Numbered from the stretch's first letter, positions 20,201 through 30,201 are shown. The stretch is DNA of 30,955 bases from Plakobranchus ocellatus (GCA_019648995.1 BLXT01000588.1:3327933-3358887); one strand, 5' to 3'. Numbers and translations: made by a program. The notes: generated from the sequence alone by a model not told the origin.

Positions 20201-23200
20201 ATTTTTTAAAACTTGTTATTTCCCCCATAACATTACTCAAAACACAAAATCAGAGTGGATTTTTTTATAAAGGTGAAGTAAATAAACTTATTGATGAGAA
20301 TATATTGACAATGAAGCAACGCTATATATATATCTTGCAATTACAAATGGTTTTTTTTGTTTTTGTTTTTGGTCAATTTGTAATGATCAACCATTTCAAT
20401 ACAAATCACATTAGATCTAGTTATGATCATAAATCCATAGTAAGTACCCATAATCAAGCATTTCAAACCCCTACTTAAGAAAAGGTCTTTGCTTCAAAGA
20501 AAATCCAGAATGAGGGGTGTAAAAAATTTTGTTGACAAGTGTTGCAGTTGTAATGATTGACACAGTGTAATGATTGCCCAGTTCTAGATGCATTTTTTAC
20601 ATTTACTACAATAATGGCTTTGAAAAAAAAGTTCAAGTCCAATTGAATGTATTTAAAACAAAATCCAATTGAAGATTCATTTATGTTGCCATAATGGTGG
20701 CTACTTAAATTAGATCTGTGGTTGATCATTACCTTTGTCAGTATAATAATCAATCGAAGTTCACAGTCTTTTAATCCCCAAAGTTATCCTTTTTTTGTTC
20801 ATGTCCTTACTATACAGGGTTCAGTGTACTATTTTTAATCGAATCGAGGTGAAAGGAAATCATTAATATGTGGAACAGATGTCTCTAGCAATATTAGAGT
20901 CAATCAATAAACTTTGTCAATAGTTCCCTTTAAGACTTTGTTCATATATAGTGATCAAACTAACTAAAGGAAACCAACTTTTTCCTGTTAAAGCATGAGG
21001 CAGCTGATGCTTTATGATTGTGTACACAAACATCAAGATATCTGAATCATTTTTACTTGAAATCACAGCATTAAGATTCTGTAACTTTTACATGGACAAA
21101 GTTGAATCTGATGGCAAAATTGAAGAGAATTCTCAACTGGAAACTAGACAAAGATGTTCATAGCAGAAGAATGAAAGAAAAAAACCATCACAATCAGTTT
21201 TGTACTTGAAAAATTTAAAAATCCAGTGTGTGATGATCATAACATTGACAAAGTCCATGCCTTTGAATTTATTTATGGAGTTTTTTCATATGAAGATCAC
21301 TAAGTTGGATAATTTTGATAAAAAGTGTTCTAATCTAATGAACCTAATCAGTTTCAGTGGTTGCCTTTTTTGTTTAGGTTTGTTTTGGAGTTTCAATTTA
21401 TTTGTAGTTTACTATGTTTTAAATTGTATTTTGTGAAGGTATAATAATTTGAGAAACGTATCATAAAGGAAAATAATGTGTAGTTATACTTTGAGTTTTT
21501 AGAACTTTTGTCCTATTAGGAGCCCATTTTTTGAGACAGGCTCATTGTTCCCCGACTCTGAAAGACAAAATTTTTCTCTTGAATAATGTTTTGAGTGGTT
21601 TAAAAATAGACTTTTGGAAATAGATTGTTGTTGTTTATTTTTAAATCAAAATAACCACTTGAATTTACATTTACCATCTTGAATTATTGATCAAGATCTC
21701 TGTCCTTCCTCATTTTTGTTAGATTTTTAATCTGAGGATCACACTTTATTACCAGGCCAGAACAACTGAATGATTTGATAGCAGTGAGCATTGAGTCTGG
21801 CCGTATGACACACCATAATCCTGTTGGCTTTCTTGGAAGTTTGGCTTCTGCTCTCTTCACAGCTTATGCTGTTCAGGGTAATAAATTAATATGATTTGCT
21901 CCTTTCTCCTTCACCTGGAAAACTACACATTGTGACTGTTCTTTGCACAGTTCAGTTCACCCAAATTAGCACCTAATTGTTAATTGCCATTTCCAATTGA
22001 AGAGCTACCTAAATGAAATAAAATTAAAAAGCCATTCATTTTATCCAATACCTTTTTACCATCTAATGTATTAGAAATTATTTAGGCTACCTTTATATTA
22101 AAGCAATATCTACAAAATGAATTGTCAGCTTTGTAATGAATTATCACCATTAACTCACTGAGTACGAATACCGTGTTTACTCAGTATTCAATTATCATAT
22201 TCGACAAAGTACGAAAACTGTATAAACACGGTCTTCGTTTTCCTGACTACTACTGTTCCAATCTTATTTATTTCCTTTTGCCAAACCATTTAAGAGCGAA
22301 GGGAAACCACTGTGTAATATTTTCCTTGCCTCAAAAAGTTTCAAGTGCGAACATAATGGCTTATTCAAGAGAGAAACAAACAGATGGAGATAGAAATTCT
22401 GTATGGAAATTTTATTAGTTCTAGATCTAGGCACATCATCCTACATTCTATAGATCAAACAAGAATCTGTGTAACTTATTCCATCACTGATGTGCATCTA
22501 GACTTTCAGAATCTAAGATCTAGATCTAAATCTAAATCTACGTTTTCACAACGGGCACGCCCACTTATGATCAGCTGGATGCAAATATCTGGCACGTTTT
22601 CAGTCTTGATCTAGATCTAGAATTACCAAAATTAGTTAATCTAGATTATATGACAGTGTGCATTTTTTATGATTTGTATTTTTTACATTTTTGTGATAGA
22701 ATACATTTTTTCCACGATTTTCATTTTTTACATAGATTTATAAAATTTGTTTATTATGCTTCATGCTTCGAGGTGTATCACACCCAGAAGAACTACTGTT
22801 GACTATTGAGTGCATTCAGACAGTTGGATATATCTTTTTTTTCATGTACATCATTATACATTTTGACTCAAACTAACTTGCTGATTATTTTTTTCTTTGT
22901 GTACAAGAGTTTTGAATGTAGAGGGCCAAAAAAAAGTTTGAAAGTGAAAATACAGCCTATTTTTAAAAAAGTATGAAAATAACCCTTTTTTATAGAACGA
23001 CATCAAAATTTTACAGATCATAATACTAATATAAAACTATCAGTATACCTAATTTCAGAAAGCTAGCTGTGTTTTTTATACTTTGACACATTTTCAAAAT
23101 ATCCCAAAATAGGCCAGTGGAATGTTATTAACAGCGCAATTTAGCCCATTGCTCCGTGAGTTAATACAATCAATATATTTTGAACACCAGTGACAGTTAG

Positions 23201-26200
23201 AATTGTAAATAATACTCATTTAATCAAGTCATGACAAGTCAGGTTGACTCAGTTTAGTCCTCTTCATACAGATTCAGATAGTTCAAGTTTGAGCATATTG
23301 ACTTGTTTTCATATCTTTTTAAGTTAGGATTTTGTTTTCCTCAGTAAAAGTTACATGTCATTTTACTCTAAAAGGAGACTTCCTGCATTTTTTGCCTTCA
23401 ATTAAAAAAAAAACAACAAAAAACAACAATTTGATTTCATTGATAAAAGAGAATTTTGAAAATTTTCCTTGTTTCGTTACCAAATCAGAAAGATTAAAAA
23501 AAAAAGAGGATTGAATTGATTTTTTTGATTAGTTAAATCAATTCATTATACTTGCTTGAATAGTGATTTTTAAAACTTATATCATTTTATAGGTTTGATT
23601 GTGGTAGTTTTGGCACAAACTAAGTCTTTCTCTTCTCAGAAAAACCAGCTCGGAGCTGGGGCCAAGGTCTGATGGACTGTCTTCCGTTGGCTTTAGAATA
23701 TATTGAGTCAACATCTCGTTTTGTGAAAGAGAACAAAGAGACCTGGTATGTTGCTCCACATCATATATTTTTACAATTTGTATTTGAGTTATGTATTTTA
23801 ATTTGGGTTGTTTTTTTCTGGTGTTTTATTTTCAAATCTGTCTTGGAAAGATAGTTAAAAGAGGCATATGGGAAACAGTAAACTTTTGCATTTCAATATT
23901 TTTCCAATAAAAGTTGCAACATTTGTTCCAAAAGTTTTTATTTTTAAAATGCTAAAGGTAAAAGAAACGAGGTGTGTTATAGCTTTTTTTGTTGTTTTTT
24001 TTTTTTTTTTTTGGATAATGTTGAAAAAAAAAAAAACAAAGTAAAATCATGAGCTATACAAAAAAAAGGGGAAAAAAAGAGGCACTAATTTGAAATTTTA
24101 AGATCTGGAACAATGTTAATGGAAAAGAAGGAAGAGCAAACTCAAATTGTCAAAACATTGTTGAGGGTCTTTTCAAAGATGATTGATAAGGGTGAAAAAC
24201 CTGAAAGGAGGAAAAAACGTAACGGGTCCAAAAAGAAGAGGTAAAGGCAGTAATGAAGAAAATGAGAAATGGAAAAGCCATGACACCATATAATATATCA
24301 TTAGAATTAATTACAGCATAATGACAAAAAAATTCCTAAAAGCAATATCCCCTGACACTGGTACAATCTTAGAAAATCTTCGTAAATCTGTTTGTAACAA
24401 CCGGAGCATCAGAATGTGAAGTTATGTGTGTTTTGATGCATAGAATGCTGAAGAGTATAGGACCAAAGATATGAGCTTTGAACCTGATAAAGGGACTAGA
24501 AACATAGTATTCACTTTGTCAATTCTTATAAGCATTTTCATAAATGGAAAAGTGTATAGAATTGCAAAAAGACATCCATCTCTGCTTCATTGACTATTCT
24601 AAGGCCTTTGATAAAGTAAAAACATGAAGAGCTGTTTCAATTCATATGCTAGAAAAATTAGCATTGATGGTAAACATCTGAGAGTAGTCAGAAATCTATC
24701 GTGGAATCAAACTGCACCTGTAAAAATTGAAGAACACAGAATTTTAAAGAGGTGTAAGGCAGGGATATGTAATCCCTTCTGATTTTTTTTACCTATATAG
24801 TGAAATTATCTTAAGGAATCTACAGGATATTTCAAACTTAAAAGTAAATGGAGAAAATCTTAATAATCTCAGGTATGCAGATCATACAGTCTTCATGCAA
24901 GCTATCGCTTCCCTCAACTTAATGCTTCTCTCAATGCCTCCTTGTTTATTATCGCCATTGGCAACAAAATCTTGGGATCAATGTTGCTTGGTTCGAATTA
25001 TGCGAATTTTGTAAGATTTCAGCTATTCTGTAAAGAAAACAGCATATTTTTAGCTCTTTCCATTATTAAATAAAGAGAAAGTAAAGAAGTTTTTTCTCAC
25101 ACTCGATTCTTGACAGCTTGAAGCTTGTTTTCTGGCTGTTTTCAATACTTTTCTTTCATGGATGGCCTTTCAATTCTTCGAATTGCTTATCATTAAAGCC
25201 ATTTTGGAGAGGATGAGTCTAATACAGAGATAGGACTGCTGAATGATGATGACTCTACAAGTGACTCTGAAGAGCCAGGACTGAATAGGCAATAGGTAGA
25301 TCTAAGCCTAGACTAGATGATGACCAACAGAATCAGGAATGGGGCCAGATTATCCCTGAAGTGATGGGTAAATTGGAACCCTTCTGTGAAGTCACAGGCC
25401 CTATACATGATCTTCCAATCAATAGTGAACATCTCACCTACTTTCTAGTAGTTTTTCTTCACTGGAGAGACCAATAGATATATGCTGTACAACAACAACA
25501 GATAAATGGAAGAACGGATTTGTACTGGAAGTCAGCATCAGGAAATATATTTTTACCCTGTTAACTTTTGGCTATCATCAATTCAGTTTATATTGGTCAG
25601 AAGATTGATACTGGTTGGTGCCAGCCATTGCTGTCGTGTGGGGTTAACAGCACTACCAGAAAATACACACTATTTCAACATTCTGACAGCAGCCTTTAAC
25701 CTCAACGTGGGGGTGCAAACTGCAATGAACCATACAAAGTTAGAGTCCTGCTAGATCATGTGTGTATTACCTATTCAGCTGTGGCCACACAAAAAAATCT
25801 CAGTGTAAAAAGCTATGGTAGCCTTCACGGGAAGAATCGGCTTGAAGTAATACATACATACACCTTAGGGTATTGCATGGAGGCAGAGACAGGCTACCTG
25901 CCCAATTTTCAGGTTTATTGTAGCAAACAAGATGCAGTTTTTGAGAATGTGCTAGGCTATCAAGTGGTGAAAAATATGCTTCAAAATCATCTGGGGGGAA
26001 AAAACCACTCGCTACTTTTCTTTGACAACTTTTTCTCATCACCCAAACTTGCCATATATCTACTGGAAAAAAGATGTACTGTTGCAGGACTGTGATACCC
26101 AGTAGAAACGGCTGATCTTTTCCAAGCAAAAAGCTGGAGAAGTGAGAACTAAGCATAAAGATGTTATGGTAGCTTAACAGTGGACTAACAAGAGACAGGT

Positions 26201-28519
26201 ACTGTCCACAAACTCGGATCCAAAGATGATGAAAGTTGAAAGGCAATCAAAACAAGGAGCAGTTCAAGTTAAAATTCCCCATCCTGTTTTGACTACAATG
26301 TGTCGATGTTTGGTATATTCCTAAATGACCAGCACTGACCTTACTACCCTGTTGTAAGAGCAGGAGCAAAATGTAAGATACCTCTTGGTAACTATCTGAT
26401 CCAGGTCTCCATCATCAGTGCTTTCATTCTGATGAAAACAGCCTGCCCCAATGACAGCTGAACTTCCCTTTCTTAGAAACATCTGTTTCGCAGGGAGCTT
26501 GTGAGAGGACTGTTTTCTGGCCCAAGGTCACAACGATGCAGCACACTAGAGCTTGCAGGATCATCAACACTATACAGTGCCAACCACTCGCTCATGAAGA
26601 TGCTGGGCAGTAAACAACATTGTTATCAGTGTGCAGAGGTTGTAAAGGACATGGCGAGTGGGCAAACAAGAAAGACCATTACTGGCTGTTGCCTCTGCTT
26701 AAACTGCCATAGAAAAAAATGAAAAAGCTTTTCCTCTGGTTTTGTTTTTAAACCCTATCCGTACGAGGTGTTTTATTGTTGTCAAGGGTCACTGAGTGCC
26801 CCCACATTTTAAATAACAAAATTTCAATACAGTCTTATTCATACGTGTGGGGTAACTACATTTCCCCATGGCATATATAGTAAAGAAATCGCTACATATA
26901 TATACCTATTCATACGCAAGGGGTAACAAAATCACCTCATCGTTTACATCATAAAAAAGAATGGAGAGTTTAAAAAATGACCTCAGGTCAACTCAACGAT
27001 TGATTTTCTGTCAATCATTATTATGTAATCATATATCAAATTGATTTTTTACTGAAAAGCTGAAAGAAAAATTCCCTTTTTAAGTGTTTTTAAAATATTA
27101 AAAATAAGCTTGGGTAACAAAATTACCCCACACGTACTGATAGGGATAAAGAGGAGATGAATTTGTAAAATTAGCCGATTTTTTTCTGGCTTGAATTAAA
27201 CAATTATGATTAAAAAGATTCTCAACAAATTTTATTAGCTTGGCAATACAGTTCAAACAAGGTGCATTTTTTTCCCTTTAGGGATTATTTCGGTACCCAG
27301 TGGAAAAAATACCTTGAGCTGAGGTGCTTGGTGAATGGCGAGCAAGATCCTGTGTTTCCCCAGCCATATGGATTCAAAGAAAGGGATGAATTTGTGAAGA
27401 GTGTCAGCTACAAAGGTTGGGGCGGTTCAAGTGGTCACGATGCTCCAATGATTGCGTAGGTTGATTCTATTGATCATGGGAGTGGATAAGTGTACTTGAC
27501 CTTGCATAAGAGCTTGGGGGATACATGTTTGACTCACTCAAGTCTTGCCCTTAGTTAGGCATACATCCATCGAGAAAGTGATGTAGAAGATAGGAAGAAC
27601 AACACAAGAATTGTAGACAAGCTTATCAAATAAGTGGTCAAAAAGATTTACTGAATGAAACTCATGAAACAACATTGTCAGTGTGCTGAGATTAGCAATA
27701 ATGAGGCCATAAACAAATTTGGTTTTTTTTGGAGAGAAGGGGGGCAAAGGAGTTCACTTTTACAGATTTGTTAAGCCTTTAGTCCATTGTGGAGGCTGTC
27801 TAGCTGAAGCTGACATTTAGGAATGATTGCCACATTAGTTTAAAATGTCCAATGATTTCTTGGTAAAAATTTCTTTTTCTTTACTTAGCATATGTCTTTG
27901 TGTTCACAAAAGTCTATTTCAGTAATTCTTGTTGCATTTTGAGCTCTGAAATTGCATTAACATCAATAACAAAATGAAAATGTACGTAGATTTCACAGAT
28001 ATACTAAAATTTTATCAAAAAAGTTATGAAACATGAAAGTTAGAGTACATGTCTGTTGGATAGACACCGAAATAGTTACGGTACTGTGGGAATATTTTTT
28101 TTCCTTATGCAATGTTTACTTTGGTGTTACAATAAGGGGAGATTGATCTATATGGTATGTAATTTGATGATGTAGTACATGCTATCCCTATGAAATTCTT
28201 TTTGGAACTTCAAGTTGGCCTAGTTGAAGCAAGAATGAGCCTGATAATCTCTTCCAAGTTTCAAAATATGACATGAACACCAATTTTTTTTTTTTTTTTT
28301 TGTGAAAAAGAGAGATAGATAGATAGGCAGCAAGCAGGCAGAGACAGGCAACCTGTCAAAAGAAGGATGAACATTTTTTTTTTATTTCAAACTGTGTAGT
28401 TCACAATATTATCCTTGCAAATATTTTATGTTAAAAAAAAAATATTTTCTTGGGAATTAAATTTTCAGCTATGATGCATACCTTGGTGCAGCAGGAGACT
28501 GGAAAGAGCTTTGCTACAG
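14104..28519 (+). CDS. ADPRH: ADP-ribosylarginine hydrolase gene (ARH1/ADPRH), partial
   Basis: Mg2+-dependent cytosolic hydrolase that removes ADP-ribose from arginine residues, reversing arginine-specific ADP-ribosyltransferases. Nine exons are placed: 14104-14281, 14661-14714, 16381-16482, 18741-18816, 19357-19413, 21756-21877, 23640-23745, 27282-27455 and 28469-28519. All have GT-AG borders and phases that join without error (about 306 residues). The protein aligns along its length with human ARH1 (357 residues) from memory. Landmarks are [24 protein letters not shown] with the metal-binding Asp pair at residues 67-68, [42 protein letters not shown] and [17 protein letters not shown]. The ATG has a strong context (A at -3, G at +4). 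The C-terminal HGGDSDST motif is not seen intact: either the last exon lies beyond the window or it has decayed at 28617. Confidence 0.93.
14540..14593 (+). pseudogene. ARH1 exon 2, upstream duplicate lacking a donor
   Basis: A tandem copy of exon 2 that keeps the acceptor (TTTCTTGTAG) and codes for [17 protein letters not shown]. The end reads GAAGATACTT where the other copy has GAAGGTGAGA, so there is no usable GT donor. If the acceptor were used and no donor found, translation would meet a stop about 27 bases beyond the copy. It differs from the downstream exon by two bases, giving Leu for Val at one position. Confidence 0.8.
14661..14714 (+). CDS. ADPRH: ARH1 exon 2 (functional copy)
   Basis: 54 bases, phase 1 to phase 1, encoding [17 protein letters not shown] with the conserved metal-binding SDDT. 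The acceptor is TTCTTGTAG and the donor GAAG|GTGAGA. The internal GATG|GTGAGT, created by the Val codon, is a strong cryptic donor match. Confidence 0.9.
14715..16380 (+). other. ARH1 intron 2
   Basis: 1,666 bases of AT-rich intron with no coding sequence. It contains the perfect 16-base palindrome AGCCACAATTGTGGCT (14955-14970), and a CAA/CAG-type microsatellite followed by ATC repeats (about 15943-15990). Confidence 0.75.
16381..16482 (+). CDS. ADPRH: ARH1 exon 3
   Basis: 34 codons, phase 1 to phase 1: [13 protein letters not shown]...[17 protein letters not shown]. It matches the human segment ending CMEDMDGRAPG. The acceptor is TTTTGGAAG and the donor CTG|GTAAGT. Confidence 0.9.
16483..18740 (+). 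other. ARH1 intron 3
   Basis: 2,258 bases, AT-rich, with no recognisable gene, RNA gene or mobile-element coding sequence. Poly-A and poly-T runs are the only simple repeats seen. Confidence 0.7.
18741..18816 (+). CDS. ADPRH: ARH1 exon 4
   Basis: 76 bases, phase 1 to phase 2, encoding [20 protein letters not shown] then PFNP. It matches human exon content ending WRIPFN. The acceptor is TTAAATTCAG and the donor CTAG|GTAAAT. Confidence 0.9.
18817..19356 (+). other. ARH1 intron 4
   Basis: 540 bases of AT-rich intron ending in a long T-rich tract before TTTTTTACAG. Nothing else is recognised. Confidence 0.75.
19357..19413 (+). CDS. ADPRH: ARH1 exon 5
   Basis: 57 bases, phase 2 to phase 2, encoding [18 protein letters not shown], a hallmark core of the family. 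The donor GTTGGT at 19414 is weak, but it is the only one near the exon end that keeps frame with the next exon. Confidence 0.9.
19414..21755 (+). other. ARH1 intron 5
   Basis: 2,342 bases, AT-rich, with no recognised coding or RNA gene. It carries scattered short inverted repeats (for example around 20338-20385) and one AGATCTAG at 20413. Confidence 0.7.
21756..21877 (+). CDS. ADPRH: ARH1 exon 6
   Basis: 122 bases, phase 2 to phase 1, encoding [20 protein letters not shown], then [20 protein letters not shown]. It aligns closely with human [20 protein letters not shown]. The acceptor is TTACCAG and the donor CAGG|GTAATA. Confidence 0.92.
22150..23164. mobile_element. PiggyBac-type MITE flanked by TTAA
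   Basis: A 1,007-base element (22154-23160) is bounded by TTAA on both sides (22150-22153 and 23161-23164). Its ends are inverted: CTCACTGAGTA on the left, and TGCTCCGTGAG on the right, whose complement is CTCACGGAGCA (9 of 11 matching). A TTAA target duplication is the piggyBac hallmark. There is no transposase inside, so it is non-autonomous. The interior holds a cluster of AGATCT palindromes (22431-22645). Confidence 0.72.
22431..22645. repeat. AGATCT/AATCTA repeat cluster
   Basis: CTAGATCTAG lies at 22431-22440. A degenerate run of AGATCT and AAATCT units spans 22511-22540, GATCTAGATCTAG lies at 22609-22621, and ATCTAGAT near 22641. This is the same motif family as at 13073-13344, here inside the MITE. 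Confidence 0.7.
23640..23745 (+). CDS. ADPRH: ARH1 exon 7
   Basis: 106 bases, phase 1 to phase 2, encoding [20 protein letters not shown], then [14 protein letters not shown]. It matches the human QWGKGLMELLPEAKKYI region. The acceptor is CTTCTCAG and the donor CCTG|GTATGT. Confidence 0.92.
24235..24909 (+). pseudogene. LINE reverse-transcriptase fragment
   Basis: Pieces of a non-LTR retrotransposon reverse transcriptase appear in order: [20 protein letters not shown] (24239 on, the usual KNGKAPGPDxI box), [10 protein letters not shown] near 24490, a remnant of the FxDYSKAFD box near 24590-24610 (FSKAFDKV-like), [19 protein letters not shown] near 24660-24715, the RGVRQG-like box as RCKAGICNP, and [11 protein letters not shown] at the end. 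The catalytic YADD reads YADH. Multiple stops and frame changes are present, and both the endonuclease and the 3' end are missing. The pattern resembles the RTE or a related clade; the clade is not certain. Confidence 0.75.
25190..26722 (+). pseudogene. PiggyBac (PGBD-type) transposase pseudogene
   Basis: A DDE_Tnp_1_7-type transposase, broken by several stops and frame changes. Segments in order: acidic N-terminus [15 protein letters not shown] (25230-25275); [14 protein letters not shown] box (25455-25500); the core [20 protein letters not shown] and [20 protein letters not shown] (25860-26065), the latter carrying a catalytic Asp; [20 protein letters not shown] (about 26205-26265); [12 protein letters not shown] remnants; and a C-terminal zinc-ribbon with HCYQCAE and GCCLCLNC (26501-26722). 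At the expected first catalytic Asp the sequence appears to have Glu (MEAETGY), which is tentative. It lies in the ARH1 intron in sense orientation. Confidence 0.85.
26748..27149. repeat. PiggyBac-like terminal inverted repeats and subterminal hairpins
   Basis: CCCTATCCGTACGAGGTG (26753-26770) is inverted at 27128-27145 as CCACACGTACTGATAGGG. TTAA precedes the left copy nearby (26748-26751), and ATAA follows the right. Between them the module ACG-GGGGTAAC recurs (about 26843, 26913, 27112), the last as a hairpin GGGTAACAAAATTACCC. This is either the 3' end of the preceding piggyBac copy or a separate roughly 400-base MITE. Confidence 0.6.
27282..27455 (+). CDS. ADPRH: ARH1 exon 8
   Basis: 174 bases, phase 2 to phase 2, encoding [20 protein letters not shown] and continuing to [13 protein letters not shown], an invariant family block close to the active site. 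The acceptor is TTTCCCTTTAG and the donor TTGC|GTAGGT. Confidence 0.93.
27456..28468 (+). other. ARH1 intron 8
   Basis: 1,013 bases with no gene. It contains a poly-T run followed by GATA repeats and CAGGCAG-type repeats (about 28284-28350). Confidence 0.75.
28469..28519 (+). CDS. ADPRH: ARH1 exon 9 (last exon placed with confidence)
   Basis: 51 bases, phase 2 to phase 2, encoding [16 protein letters not shown]. It aligns with human YDAVLAAGDSWKELAHR. The acceptor is ATTTTCAG and the donor ACAG|GTAGCC. The next residues should be xxFHGGDSDST. Confidence 0.9.
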
Positions 28520-28616
28520 GTAGCCTACCATCTTCACAGATAAGTTTTAAAATGCACCTTTTCTTAGTTTTATTTTCACCATTGAAACTTTCATATTTGA
28601 CTTCTTTTCTCTCTAG

Positions 28617-28668
28617 GAACTGTGTTCATTGCCTTTGGTTATTCTCCAGCAATCACAGCCATACATAG
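28617..28668 (+). pseudogene. Possible decayed ARH1 exon 10
   Basis: A good acceptor (TTTTCTCTCTAG) 97 bases after the exon 9 donor is followed, in the correct phase, by RNCVH, where the family has RxxFH. The downstream bases then fit SxAI-A of the HGGDSDSTAAIA motif only in another frame, about two bases short. The exon-9 frame reaches a stop at 28666. If real, the C-terminal Asp motif is lost here; if not, the true exon lies beyond 30955. Confidence 0.35.
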
Positions 28669-29374
28669 GATATTTTTTGAAAGCTCATGTTTTTTATGTC
28701 ATCCAGATGCTTTTGTTGCTGGGAATACTAAAATACAGTCAACTAGACATAAGATTAGTCTTGGGGGATTGAACAGAACAATGACTCTTTTCTCGAGTCC
28801 TAGCAATAGAAGTTGCCTTTGTTTTACAACATTGGTCCACTAATTTTTAGTGGTTTGGTGGCAGCTGGGGTGGGGAGACTTTTAACTGATCCATTTTCTT
28901 CTCGCTAGTTCCATGTTCCAGCTATGCTAAGCGTGTGACTGGTCTTATGTGATGCATATGTTAAGTCTAAGGTTGTAAGATAGATATTTAAATTAATAAA
29001 TTCACTTTATGTTAAATGTAAAATTGTTTTATCATCTTGAAAAGTGACTGCAATTTAGGAGAAACATATCAAAGGCAGATATGCATCAAACCTTTGAGGT
29101 CCCTATGCACAAAAAAGGCACTTCCGATGTTTGATATGCCTGCCATTGATATGGCATATAGTAGTCATTGTGGCAGAAGACTAGAACTAATAGAAAGTAT
29201 GAAAAGTAAAGGGTTGAGAAGTATGATGTTTAACTAGTTTTATGTCTTTTGAACCTTTCATTATTATTCCGAGAAAGATCCACTCGTGCATATAATGTCT
29301 TCAGCATTAAGTTAAGTAAGATTGACTTATCCATTTGAAATTGTGTATCGTTAAGGACATGGGAAATTGTAATA
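28669..29374. other. Unassigned AT-rich stretch after exon 9/10
   Basis: No gene is recognised. An AATAAA at 28995-29000 could be a polyadenylation signal if the host gene ends here, but nothing else supports that. Otherwise it is intronic. Confidence 0.45.
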
Positions 29375-30201
29375 CAGTAGACCACACCTAAACCGAAAAC
29401 GGCTGAACCAAAAAAACGGCTAAACCAAAAAGAAATTGGAGAGCTTTCCGTTTTTCCTCTTATTCTTTCTTATTTAACATGCGGTAAACCGAAAATGTTG
29501 GCTGCTTTACTATTGCTAAAGCGAAATAAAAACTACCGGGAAAGCCCAGTCACTATCCGACCAACACATAAAAAATTTTTTTTTTTTTTTTTAAACACCT
29601 TGCCCTTCCCTTTCTTTTTCGCATTACTCTATGCAAACCCAATACTGATAGTAGCGGTACCTCACACTACAGACGGCCAGATCCGATGTCTGGCTAGGGC
29701 TAGGTCTAGTGCAGACACCCGCCCATCCCTTCTCTTCCACCACTCAGTTAGGCAGCGTGACTGTGCCAGACACTCCCTACATGTCTAGCGCTAAGCTAAG
29801 CAAACACTGTTGCATCACAGCAGGTAATAAAGTCATCTCTCTTGTTGAGAGCTTCAGTACCGGAAAACTTAGCAATAAATAAATTGTGAAAGTAGGGGAC
29901 TTCAAGACCGGAAAACTTTCTTAGGCGATGATGAAATTGGGAAACCTCTATTATTCTACATCGATAACAGGCTCAAGAGCCTCTTAAACTGAAAAGGAAA
30001 GAGAAGGAGATAGAGAGATAGATAAATTAGAGAGAAAGATTCGTGGATAGCCATGATGTGATGAAGGGTGGGATTGGTTTAACTTAATATTTCGAAAGCT
30101 GGTTACTCTCCTTTATTAATCTTACTTATTTAATGCGCTATGCTTAAACCAAAATAGAAATCATACTCCCTCGAATTTCGGTTTAAACAAGTTCCACTGT
30201 A
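29373..30201. mobile_element. Tigger/pogo-like MITE
   Basis: An 825-base element (29375-30199) is flanked by TA on both sides. The left end CAGTAGACCACACCTAAACC and the inverted right end (read as CAGTGGAACTTGTTTAAACC) share the CAGTxGA start and the TAAACCGAAA block; about 17 of 24 bases match. TA target sites and CAGT ends are typical of the pogo/Tigger group of Tc1-mariner. No transposase frame is seen. Inside are further ACCGAAAACGGCT-type subterminal repeats on the left, and a direct repeat CTTCA..ACCGGAAAACTT (29852-29870 and 29900-29918). Confidence 0.72.

Larger units (their letters stand above)
21878..23639 (+). other. ARH1 intron 6, hosting a MITE
   Basis: 1,762 bases. More than half is the TTAA-flanked element at 22154-23160. 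The rest is AT-rich with no gene seen. Confidence 0.75.
23746..27281 (+). other. ARH1 intron 7, loaded with transposons
   Basis: The longest intron in the window (3,536 bases). It holds a LINE reverse-transcriptase fragment, a decayed piggyBac transposase and a pair of piggyBac-like terminal repeats, in that order. All coding remnants are in the same direction as the gene. The remaining DNA is AT-rich. Confidence 0.8.

Noticed and set aside
20161-20478. 105-residue open frame in ARH1 intron 5
   Set aside because: Composition follows AT-rich intron DNA (poly-Phe, Ile, Asn), with no motif and no splice support.
24985-25005. GGTTCGAATT resembling a tRNA B box
   Set aside because: The final C of the B box is missing and there is no A box or cloverleaf around it.
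25800-26246. 148-residue minus-strand frame
   Set aside because: It lies antisense to the recognisable piggyBac transposase core and is explained as its shadow.
28854-28885. Gly-rich stretch considered as the missing HGGDSDST exon of ARH1
   Set aside because: No frame gives the motif, and no acceptor in the right phase precedes it.
29495-29788. 97-residue open frame inside the Tigger-like MITE
   Set aside because: It contains a poly-Phe run from a poly-T tract, has low-complexity composition and no transposase motif. It looks like a chance frame.
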